Position numbers and translations under genes: made by a program. Below the pieces are notes generated by a model. It was not told the origin of the DNA. It did no database searches and saw only the letters and a list, made by a program, of their open reading frames with translations. Below, piece by piece: positions 50,850 through 63,556 of a stretch of DNA of 64,000 bases. The first letter of the stretch is position 1; the number at the start of each line of letters is the position of its first letter. Source of the stretch: Panulirus ornatus (lineage: Eukaryota > Arthropoda > Malacostraca > Decapoda > Palinuridae); NCBI RefSeq assembly GCF_036320965.1, contig NC_092251.1, positions 7,062,501 to 7,126,500 of the forward strand, written 5' to 3'.

Positions 50850-53800
50850 GTAAGTGTGTGTAAGTGTGAGTATGTGTTTGCATCCTCCCAGAGTTAAGTA
50901 CAAGAATTCATTCCCAATTGCATGGGGTATATCAAATGTATAGTCTCTATGCACCTTTTGTAACAATCAGTTTGCAGGAGATGAGATTCATTTTTTCTTG
51001 TTCCCACATTACAAACATGAGCAGTACATGCAAAATCTTCTCCAACACAGATGTATAGAGGCAGCCTTGTGGAAATGTACTCCCTTAAAACTGTACAAAT
51101 GAATCACTTAACAAATCACCACGTCAAAAGACATAACCTCTTTATGAAATTTAACACGTGAATTATTCATACACATTTTTCAGCTCTGCACTCATTTTCT
51201 GCATTCTAGAAAGTTAACTAAGCGCAACTTTTTGCAAAATTTCAAACTTAATCTATCATAACTATGATATTTAGATATAAGATACCAAGCATTTCAATTC
51301 TAACATAGCCTATTGCTATCATGGAACTTTTATTTAAACAATGACACACAATAGTTATGAGACATATGATATCCTTTTCCCTTCTGGTGAAGGACCCTGA
51401 TTCTCTAACCCATAAACAATAGCTGACATCAACTGATGTTCTCGAAGAAACAATGGCCAACATTAATTGAAGTTCTAGCTTTTCCTACCATTGTTTAAAC
51501 ATCCAGCAGACTTAATATACCATCAACAGCCTATAAATGTCTCATCCATAGATAAGAAAGCATGAGAAGAAATTTTGCTATCTTCAGTACCCCAACAACC
51601 AACACTACATGCAGATGGTCACCAACCATACGATCATGTGTACACAGTAACAAAACAAAAAAATTTCTTTTTTTTTGAAGGCTCCAATCACAGACAAAAG
51701 TCCACATCAAGGCTGGGCCTTAATTAAAATATAGAGAGAATTATGAACCAGAAAAAGAAAAGACAAGGGAAAGCATTTGTTGAATGACTTCAGCTATTAG
51801 GAAGAACACTTATATGTATCATTTGGGGAGGGAAGTGAAGAATAATAATAAGAGAAATGTGAGCATTAAGTGACTTGCAGAACAATATCAATAATGGATT
51901 ATGTATGAAAGGAAAGAGAGGTGTCCTCAGTGAACCCACTCTCATGGAAGAAATTATGTAACAATAGCTCGTAATTTACTCTAAGTAATCCTGGGGTAAT
52001 GGATGAATTCAATAAAATGGTTTGGAAAGACCAACAATACATCCAAAGAAACACCTCCAATATTCTCCCCTGACATACCAGAAACTTAATCTCTTTACAT
52101 TTATATGTAGAGTGAACAGCGTGATATTTCTACATACATTCATGTTACTCACAAATAATACTGTGTCTGGGCATGAATTATGAATACAACCTTCAGTATT
52201 TATAATGAAACAAATCCTTCCACAACCTCCCTATATTTGGCAACCACATAAACTCCCCACACTTGGCAACCAATCTCCTTCACTCTGAATTTTAGTGTGA
52301 AAAAGGGTAAGATTCTACATCTATCCATGTTATTTACCACCAACACTGTGCCTGTGGCCTGTGTGGGAAATATCAAGATCAAAAGGTAATAATATAATTA
52401 TCACATCCTTCTAGTTAGGCCATAACAGCAACCAAATAAAACTTTATTTCAAAAGGATATCAATGTCCATACCTAACAGTGATGCTTAAGCCATTTACTT
52501 TAAAAAAAAAGTTAGTTACAAAAATATGCTTCTGACTAAGAATTTCCAGATGGAATCCTATATCTTATGAAAATAGTCGAAATCTGCAACCTACATCACC
52601 ATAATGTTAATGTCAAGATGTTATTCACTTAATTGAGATGCATAAACACTGGTTAGTATGTTTTACTTATTATCAAACACTAGCACAGTAATAAATGTCA
52701 TTAGCCTATAGATGCTGCAAAATCTTAACTCAGCACAACCAACCTTGGATGCATATACAGAAATAATTTCGATTTGACAAACACTTACGATTCATTGAGA
52801 GGCCCCGGGTATGGTTCTGTTTTTCGGTAGAGAGATGACAGGTGAACAGCCAAAACCATTGCTGGTATGAAGAAGAAGAAGACCCAACCCACACTTGCCC
52901 AGAAGCCATTCTGTTAAAAATAAAAAAATCAATGCTTTGTTCACATTATACTACACCAATAGAGTAATGGTATTCACCATCATAATGTTTAAGAAATTTT
53001 GGACAATCACATTTGACTTCCATCCCTGAATGGTTTCTTATCTATATCTTTCACTCTGGGGTAATGAATGATGTATGATATCCTCCTTGTGAATTCAATC
53101 TGATTTATCTATGTTGTCATACACAGCTGAATTCTAGCCAAAATTTGTATTTTTTGAATTCAGAACAATACTAAGCTCTTTCTGTAATCACAACAGTAAG
53201 ACTCACACAAAGCTTTACACAGAAGTGACAACACCATGCGAAAGCTACTTACGAATGGGTACATGATGTCTTTACATACAGCTGAGGTTGTGGCATTGTA
53301 TATTGTAGATACAGGTCCACAACGACCAACATCACTTTCCACTGCAGTCTCTACATGCCATAGATATTCATCAACATCTGCCAGGAAATCTTCTGAGAAT
53401 CGGGCAACAAGCTGCATGAATTGAGATAAAAGAGGTAAAAACATGGCAACAAACAAACAAAATAATACTTTTCAGCGCAACAAGTAAACATGCTGACTTT
53501 GTGACTTCTTAAAAATAATCAGTAAACATATGGTATAGACCCTAAACTCTGCCTTAATTTCCTTTATAAAACTAAACTTATTCATTCATCTGGTTTCAAA
53601 ATATTATAAAGAAGGCAGAGAAAGGTTGTGTACATATGATATCATTGTTCATTTGCTGCTAATGCTACCTTCCTAAGGTGGGATAGGCAATTTGGAAAAA
53701 AAAAAATAAATCCATCCACTTATGAAAGCCCAATGCATTCCAATGTTCATGGTATTTCATGCTTACTTACCTAATGATATTCTCAAGCCTTACTCAGTTT

Positions 53801-56800
53801 AAAATTTCTTGATGTCCTGACCATCAACTCCTTTAGCCTTATCAAAGCAAAACTCCACCTTTACTAGAACCTATATTCTACTTCTGCAATGTCTTGCATA
53901 TTCTCTGATAGGCTGATTCCCACTAACTTTCTAGTGTTACTGACATATCTTTTCTATTGCAAAAGAACAGAGCTTTAAAAGTGTTCTTAGACCTATGATA
54001 GATTTCAGACTTTTGATGTCTAATGGTACTTTTCCATAAGCTCTTCAGTGTCCACAAAAAAACTTGTCTGCCTTCCCATACATTTTCACAGGTAATATCA
54101 AACTTACATTTCAGTACTTTTGCCTTCTCTCCAGTGGCCTTGATTACCATTTGCATTAGTCTGGGCAAGAAATTGGCATGGTTTCTGATGTATTCTAGGT
54201 CCATGTTTTGGTTCCATTGTGTCTTGATGAGCTGTTGTTGGAATCAGCCATCTGATCGTGCATTCTGAGTGCCCAGTGTGCCTAGAAATTTCACACGTAC
54301 CCACCTTCTCTAGTTTCCAGCAAGAATATGGGCTTTCTCCTCTTTAAAAGGTAGGAGCCAACCATCCTGAAGCACAGGTGGAAGAAATACAGTGCCCTGA
54401 AGTGAAATTCTCCAATGAAGTGGCAGCCAGGAAGAGTAGCTGGTGCTCATACCATTACAAACACTAGTCTCAGTGACTAGATGTATGAAGATTTCATCCT
54501 AAGAGCATCATATGCTTGTAAACACAATAAACCTCAGCTGTGTACTGCCTTTGAAAATATATGGGGGGCAGACAATGTTCTTTATGAACACAATAAAAAA
54601 CCTGGCCAAAAGACAGCCAAGCCTTATGAATGTAGTTGTCCCTCTCTATAAACCTACTAAAAAACAATTGCCAATAATCTTTCAAGTTAAAAAAAACTAA
54701 ATTAATCCCTGTATTACACTGACATGTAGTATGACTTTTTCCTTATCCTTTTTGCTCCAAATCTCTCTCCCAATTCTTTCTCAAATGTTTTTAATACCTT
54801 TAAAATGAGTCTTGCATCTCGTTTTTATCATCACACTTCCCTAACAAGGCCTTCTTGATTCTTTTATCCACTGGAAATCCCCATTTTATCCTACTTAAAC
54901 ATTCATGGAGCAACAGATGAACTGATGGCATTATCACTAATGTCTGTGGACCTCAAGGCTATTTTTTTTTCTTTACCCTCTTACTTTAACAGAATAATGC
55001 ACTGGAGGTGGGTAACTTATAGTCACATTATAACCCAAAATCCTGATTTGATGTCTTTGTTTATAACAGTCTGTTAATATCAATTTTTGCTCAAAAGTAT
55101 ATATTTTGAATGTGGAGTTCCAAGTCTACATAAGCAGATCAGCAACTATAGCATATCTCTAAACAGTTATGTGTTCTTTTATGCTTAACTTCCCTTCTCA
55201 CCATAATGTTCAGAACAAATGAACTATGGCACTGTTTGCACATGTCCAATCTCTATCTTATCATGTACAGTATACTGAAACCAAAACTGTGTCCACAGCC
55301 AAGCTACACAGACTACTCCACTGTTTACTTTGATTGTTTTACATGGAAGTATAAAAATAGAATCATACAACAAAAAAAAACAAAAATTCTAATGTAAATA
55401 GAAAAATTATAATCTTTAAAAAACAAAAGTAGGAATAACTTTGTTTACCTCTGTCACTTCACGGGAACCATTTACACGTAAATACTGCTGCGCAAACTCA
55501 GCCTGACTAATGAGGTCTCCAATAGCTTCACGTAAACTTGTCTTGTTGAATTTAAGATGTTCATTGAGTCGTGCAGTAGTTTTCTTCAGGTTCCTTGTCA
55601 GTGAACCAATTGATGTCACCCAACGTTGTAAGCCCTGAGAAAATAAACAAATTTCACTAAAATTAGTAGTTTGAGTTCTGCACAATCATTACAAACACCT
55701 GATAACTTCAAGTTGCTAGATATCATGATCTGCAAAAACAGGCAATCAAAAACAAATGGCAAGGAAGGACTGCATTAAAATAGGTTTACTCCTGAATTTA
55801 AAGGATATATTCACCAAAAATCTTTGGATTTGGATTAATATGAACTTATAAAGGTGATGAATCATGTTTGATGCCTACATAATACAAGAATGTCATCAAC
55901 TCTTCCTTCTGATCTTAAAGGTGTGAGGAACAGTTTATTCATAAGATGTTCCAGAGACATACTGCCAGTAAAATTAACTGACAGAAAAAATTCAGAACTT
56001 CTGAGATCTTCCACTTTGAGTGATACAGGAGGAAAAGATTCTTCAAAATTTCTCAGAAAGACCAGAGATCACCAAACTCTTGCACTGTCTCTAAGTAGAA
56101 GGGTAAACATCATATAAAAGATCATCTGTTAAGCATTCTCCATTCTTTCTTTATAAGCATCTTTCTGGAGAAATATTATGTAAAACCTTACATATGCATT
56201 TTCCATAATTCATCATGAACATCATTTTACAATGTCAAGCAAAAGGATTTCAAAGTCCACAACTTTTGACGCTGGATCCTTCTTAGTTAAAAATGATTAT
56301 AGACTCCAGATAATCTCACAATGGTACAAGCAAATATACAGTTGCCTCTTGCACCTGGGTTCTTTTACCTAGTTTGTGGACAGCAGAGTCAATAAACCTT
56401 GAAAACCAGGCAGTATGGTAATCGCCTTCTCGAGGACTATAATTGGAAGAAAAAGATTATATGAAACTCTTGTACACTCATGCAGAATATTTCAAACAAA
56501 GATGTTAAAGGAATGTCTCAGGATTGATACAGTGGGAGGATTGTGTATGAAAGTTGTATGAACAACAGATGCATCGAGTTCGTGCACAAAGTGAAAAATG
56601 AAGCACTTTTATAAGTGATGAAATCATGTCTAATTTTAACACATACTAGGCACTGGTTGATGAAGTTTGTGAGTAATGTTGTAGATGCTGTATGTACCTG
56701 ATTTACCTCAGTGAATTGGAAAGGGAGTAAGAATAATATATTAACTGAAAGGTAAATGGATAGAGTGGATAATCCGAGTCCAAACAGCACTGCTCATGAA

Positions 56801-59800
56801 AGGTAAACCATTTCCCATGTGAGCCTCATGCTTGCCTAAAATGGTACTGAGGTGGCTTTTACTTGCTTGCATGTAATTTCAATTTGCAACTAAACACCAA
56901 GTGTCAAACAAATATATAAGAAATAAGTTCACCATGGCATTCAATTCTATTTCCATTTAATAGTACTATAACATTTAAAAATCACTATGCAGTAATTAAA
57001 TCTGATCATTTCTTAATGACTTTTTTATTCATTACTCTACAGTGATCTCCTGAACAAGCTTTGCTTGCTTGAGCAATTTTTTGGTGGAGCAGTTGGTTGC
57101 ACTCCTTCACTCTGCTCACATTCACTACTACCAAACATTCCAATCTACAGTAATGACATTGGTTCTTACTGTCTTTGAAATAAAAACTGGAGAGATGCAA
57201 GTCAGTAAGAGGGTGCTAGCCATAGAGGTGTTCCTGACAATTCACTCCTACTGATATGATCCACATGGAATCAGCTAATCCTTGTGCCATCTCAGACAAC
57301 GAAGTCCTTGGCCTCAAGTGGGAGTCTGCCTAAATACTGCAAGCTCCATGGAGTAAAATAAATAAATAAACTGTTTCTCTGTTGCTATTAAGAACATGAT
57401 CTGGTGTCTCCAAAAGAAGTAGGAATGGCAAAGATTTTTTTCATCAATTACTGCATGGCTGTTGTCTTCATTAAAAACTGGACCCATCAACCCAGGTTCA
57501 ACTTTTTCAAAAGATGGAACAATCAACAACCATCAACTCTTTCCATTAATGTGCTAAGAGCTCTGAGCTTTGGTCAACATTCATGTTTCCTTGTTCTCTC
57601 TGAACAAAGATAGCCCAACACAAAATCCAACAAGTCTGTCCAAACTGTCATTAGTTAACAGAGCTCTCGAAACCTTGGGTCTTTGAACATTTTCCTTGTT
57701 GGACAATCACTATGGAAATCTACACACCTCTTAATCACCTATTTGTACTATAGACAAAGGGAATTTTACACCCAAAGGACCCATCTCTTAAATATTTACT
57801 ACTATCATACAATTTATCAAATTCATGTATGCTGTCTGCATTAACCATGTTCTCAGTCACCATGATCAAATTCATATATGCTGTCTGCATTAACCATGAT
57901 CTCAGTCACCATAATCCATTCATCCACCACTGTTATACTATCAAAGTACTTCTATATATCTTTTTTAACAGGTTTCCTGCTTATTTTCATGTTATCTTCT
58001 CTGATTCCTCTATTCCTAATCTCTTAAAAACTGTCTATATCACTAATCTATTTCAAAAACCTTAAATGTTGCAGTCAGGTCATCCCTCACTCTTCTCTCT
58101 TCCACTGTCAGCAAATTCAAAGTATTTAGTCTTTTCTCTTCATTCTGGTACCATCTTTGTTACCTCCTTTTCATCAAACAAAACATGTTTGCTAGCTAAC
58201 ATAACACCAATTATGATGCTAGATTCCTAAGGTGGTAAGGTAAAAGTATTACAAAGCTTAAGTGATAGCTATTCAACTGGGAGAAAGCATAAAACACGTC
58301 AAGGAAGACTTCTGAGGATGGGCAAGGGTAACAAGTGAGGGTACCCATCTTAATGCTGGGACCCTTTGTTCAAATGTGACTTTGTTCACAGTCCATAATT
58401 CTGTCACTTACTACCATATGGTTCTCTCTCTCGCATGCACACACACACTCACACAGACAAACATCAACAAAATAAAATGTGGATAACCTAAACTCTCTTC
58501 CTTTGGTTTGCTCCTCGGATTTATACAAAAAGTGATACATCAGTAATGCTACTGAGAGGTTATATATTAGCATTTCTTTGTTAGCTGTTAATGTATACTG
58601 GCTATATGTATGGTGAAACCTTGAACTTGGCACAAATCATGGTTCCAATTCCAAGAAAGGAATAATAATAATAATAATAATCTTTCTTTTTCTTTCATAC
58701 TATTCGCCATTTCCCGCCTCAGCGAGGTAGCGTTAAGAACAGAGGACTGGGCCTCTGAGGGAATATCCTCACCAGGCCCCCTTCTCTGTTCCTTCCTTTG
58801 GAGAGAAAAAAAAAAAAAAAAAAAATAACAATAAGGGCCACCCAGTTTTAAGAATGATTCCTTCAGTTATTTTTGGAAAAAAATCCTAGAAAAATATTTG
58901 CACTACTTTTCAACACCTTAATAAAAAGAAATGAAAAGGAAAAATACATTAATACAATTACTAAAGTAATTCTTACCTCCAAGAATAGGGCATCATTTTT
59001 AAGCTTGAAAGACACTTGGTGATATCCATTGGGTAACTGGTCAGCTGTTTGGTTGAGTAAAGCTGCTAACTCCATGAGGTCAATTGTAAGAACTCTCTTC
59101 TCAAGCTATAAAACAATACAATAAACATTAATCTTTATTACTTGAAGGATGTGAAATTCTAATACACACGTAGCAGGATGGACTTGGGCAAGAAACCATT
59201 ATATGACAACTTGAAATGTGATAACAGGGAAAACAAATATAAATCATTTCAGCTTGATATAACATTTGAAAATTGAACAAGGGCAAATAGCTACAAAACA
59301 CTTGTAGGAGCCTGTTGAAACTTTGCACTAGAGCTGCTCCCTGCCAGTGGCCTGTTAAGGGTGAAGCACTAAAGGCTAAAGAGCAGCACTGGAGTCCACT
59401 AACTATGGAGACTCTTTTGCTGTGGCCATCCCCCTTGAGGAAGTTCCCATTGGGAACGGGAGGCAGAGATATAGACAGATAGATAGAACACATGTAACAT
59501 TAAGTCAATACAAATCTAACGAGCTTACGATGTCAGTGTAGTAGTCCCATGTATCCTTGTCTGCCACTGAGGAGTTGGCTAGTTCCCACAGCTGTTCTTT
59601 TGCATCCCTTGACAGTATCTCAACATCAGTATCAACATGAATTTCAAGCATCAGCTGATCAATCTGAAAATACAATAATTACTCTGTAGGTATTAGTTGG
59701 TAGGGAGCCACAGACTAAGAAGGTATATTACCAGTACTACCTGCCTGGGTATCAGGAGGGATAGTGAAGGCTGCGCAGAGAGCCAGCACTTCAGTGGTTG

Positions 59801-62800
59801 TCAAGTTGCACTCCTCTGGCCCAGGTAGTTCTCTTATCTTTCTGCCTCACCCACACATGGACTATTGGCTTTCTGTCCACATACATACATCTCTCCTAGT
59901 CACATATAACAAAAGACAAAAGTAATAGGTAGGAACAATTAGATACAACATTAGGAAGAAGTAGTAGGTAGGAATGTTAGGCAGGAGCATTAGGTAGTAG
60001 TAGTCAGTGGGACTCTGCAAACACAGCACTAGACTTGCCCTCTGCCAGTAGCCTGTTAAGGGTGAGGCACTAAGGGCTAAAAAGCAGCACTGGAGTTCCC
60101 TAGTTATGGAGACTATTGCTGTGGCTACTCCCTTGAGGGAGTTAGAGGAAACAGGCATCAGAGATATGGAGAGACAGACAATAGATAGATAGATAGTGTT
60201 ACTCACCTCACCTTTCCTAAATACATTCATCATACTAAACCTTCTTGATAATATTCATGTCATATTCAACACGACGTCTCCTAATATCCAGCAAGGTGGC
60301 ATATGCTGAGTTTACTACAAAAATAGCCGTTCTTGCATTGAGCACAACACTCGCCAATGTTTATATCTATTTCAACCAAGCACAGTGCAAAAAATTTTGT
60401 CCTATCACAGTCTTCCCATCCTTCAACTTAAAACATCCTCCAGGTCATCCTTTTCATAAGTATCCTTCCATAAACATCATATGGCAATAGTAATGACCTC
60501 ACACACCCTAACACAGACCTACCTTCATCTGGAAGTATTCTACATCCTCCCTTCCAGCTCGCCCACACATTTTCCTCACAATAAAAACTCCTCACTTCAA
60601 CTAGTAGCTTTCCTCACATACCATATACATTTGTAGCACCTTCCATAAGGTGTCTCTATCAACTTCATCACAAGCTTTCACCAGATTCATAAATGCCCTA
60701 ACAAATCCTTTCCTTTCTCTACGTATTCTTACAAAAATTCCTCAAAGTAAATACCTGATCCACATATTCTTTTTCACGCCTAAAACCACAATGCTCTTCT
60801 GCCCATGCCACCATCCTCTCAATCACCACTCTCCCATACAACTTGCCTGTAATTCTCAGGAGACTTATACCTTTGTGATATGAGCATCTACTTTTGTTCC
60901 CCTTTGCATTTATAAACTGGCATTATACTGATACTCTGCTAGTCCTTAAGCATCTCACCTTGAGTCATACATATACTGAAAATCCTGACTAACCATTCCA
61001 TACCATTCCTAAACTTTTCTCCTCTCTTTCAAGGACACATGTTGCCATCTACTGTTTCCTGTGGGACAGGGTGGCGACAGGAATGGATGAAGGCAAGCAA
61101 GTGTGAATATGTACATGTGTATATATGTATATGTCTGTGTATCTGTATGTATATGTTGATATGTATATGTATGTGTATGTATATGTACGTGTATGGGCAT
61201 TTATGTATATATATATATATGTGCATATGAGTGGATGGGCCATTCTTCATCTGTTTCCTGATGCCACCTCGCTGATGCAGGAAATGACAATCAAGTATAA
61301 TGAATAAAATGAATGAATAAATACAAGAATATATGAGCCGCACCTCCCATTGCTAACAGGTAAAGTTGAGAAGTCATATAGGACTGCTGGGAACATAGTA
61401 CATGAAATCCCGCACGAATGGATGCCCAGACATTATCTGGAATGATCTACAAGTGACAAGGGAAACCATCTATTTTTACACAGATTAGAAGGAAGGATGA
61501 TAAGGAAAGACAGTGATAACTAAGTGTTCATTTCGAAAGAGCCGTGAGGACGATTCATAATAGAACACATCACTGAAGTTAGAAGAGAACCTGGAACAAG
61601 GGGTCACAACTGGTGGTTCAACAAGAGAGGCATATGGAAGGGAATAAGGAAGTGTATGGAGGGGAATTGAGGAAGAGATGTATGGAGGGATGTGGTAAAA
61701 TATTCCTCCAAAATAGGAGCTGTGGGCCCGAGCAACAAGCTTATGGACATAATTGCCATCATCAATGGGAACTCGTAGTTTCCATTCTAAACAGTTATTT
61801 TTGTAAAAAGTAAAGATTTACTAGTAAGAAAAGTGAGCTTCTGCCAAATGGTCACTGGAGATGGTAGGGTACTCACTGTTTTGGAACAGTACAGATAGGT
61901 GGAAAAAAAAAATTCATGAGTGGAAGTGTCTTAGGATGACCCAAGGTATAGTTCTCAGACTGAATCTGAGAATATGTATTCAGTAGCAAGGAAGTTTAGG
62001 AAATGTAAAATGCATTGTGGCCAGGGTGTTAGCAGGATGGGCTGTATGGAGTGATCCTGTTGTACAGAGGGAACCAGAGCTATTAGTTGACTGATATAAG
62101 TGAAACATTCCACTGGATTGATGTGGTATATGGGAAGCAAAGTGATGCCAAAGGGCTGAATACAGATAAATGAAGCAGTCATTGTAAATCATGGAATGGT
62201 GTGTTTGAGCTTGACAGTACATGGAAGGCTCTGGATTCAGAGAAAATGTGGATGTAGGCAAATGAGGCCATTCTTCGTTTGTTCCAATGTCACCCCACTA
62301 ATGCAGATGAAGGAATTAGGTATAATAGAAAAGCAAAATGTTCAATATAAAAAGAATGGAAATGTTGTTCAATGTAAAAAGAACAGAAATACAAAGAAAT
62401 ATCAGGGCTTTCAAGAATACAAACCTTTTCATCAAGATTAAGTCTCTTCTTATAGTTCTGGTATTTTGCAAGGTTGCTGTCAGTATGATCTAGACTGAGC
62501 ACTGAGTACAGACTTTGGTTCTTGTGACACTTGCTGTGGGAGAAAAATCAAGCTTATTACGAAATTTCCTCATACAGAAAATGTACATGGAAGGTACTGA
62601 ATATCTATCTCAGTCCTACTGGTGTCATTGGAGCAAACAAGAAAGCTGCAGAATCTCATTATCTGGACAATCATAACCTATTGAAAGCATTTGATATAAG
62701 GTTTTCCATATCCTATTCTTGTTTGAAAAAGTCCCTACCTATGAGTAACTGGCAAGATGTAGCAAAACAGCAGGATGCTTTTTGTTTTGCAATGCTATTG

Positions 62801-63469
62801 TTTTCTGCCAGACAAATTGCATAGAAGCAATTTTAGGTTTGTCTGGTGATGTTTTTTTGCTATTTCAATTATTTTCTCTTAAATGTTTCAGTATTCATTC
62901 CTTGCATACTTCTTATCTTGTTGGATAAAACATTTAAAAAGTTCTTCATCTTTCTTACAGGCCTCTCTTATTACAGGAGGGTGAAAGGCGTGCAAGGAAT
63001 AAAGTGAATTAGAACGATGTGGTATACTGGGGTTGACGTGCTGTCAATGGATTGAACCAGGGAATGTGAAGCATCTGGGGTAAACCATGCAAAGTCTTGA
63101 GGAAAGAAAGCTGTGGTTTTGGTGCATTACACATGACAGCTAGAGACTGAGTGTGAACGAATGTGGACTTTGTTGTCTTTTCCGAGCGCTACCTCTTAAC
63201 CCACCCACATACCTTACTTTTAATACTGCTTTTGTACTTATCAAAAATTTAATCATAATTTTCTTCCACCTCAATTTTGTTATTTCAACTGTATACAAAG
63301 TTTTTTCATTTTTGTTCTGGGCAAGATGGTGTTTAGTTCTGCCTGGGTATTCAGTCAAATTACTTATACTTTCCCTTTTTCATTAAAACATAAGTTTTGT
63401 TATGTTTATGTACTTTCACATGAACATATGACCCTTCCTTAATCCCTACCTTTACATTTAATTTTTGTG

Positions 63470-63556
<87 letters not shown>

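Larger units (their letters stand above)
45247..52788 (-). other. 7.5 kb intron of the prominin-like gene
   Basis: Separates the TM5 exon from the first YDAY tail exon. It holds a SINE-like copy (47115-47340), a SINE-like fragment, an old LINE 3' relic and the longest LINE copy (48367-50815). No other coding exon is supported. Confidence 0.7.
55635..58976 (-). other. Intron of the prominin-like gene
   Basis: 3.3 kb, with a 48-bp tandem duplication (57817-57912), a minus SINE-like copy near its right end and otherwise unrecognised AT-rich DNA. Confidence 0.5.

Noticed and set aside
53923..54304. 93- and 66-codon minus-strand frames in a prominin intron
   Set aside because: Sequence looks protein-like in places but no family recognised and no splice sites fit the prominin phases; possibly a decayed processed copy of another gene.
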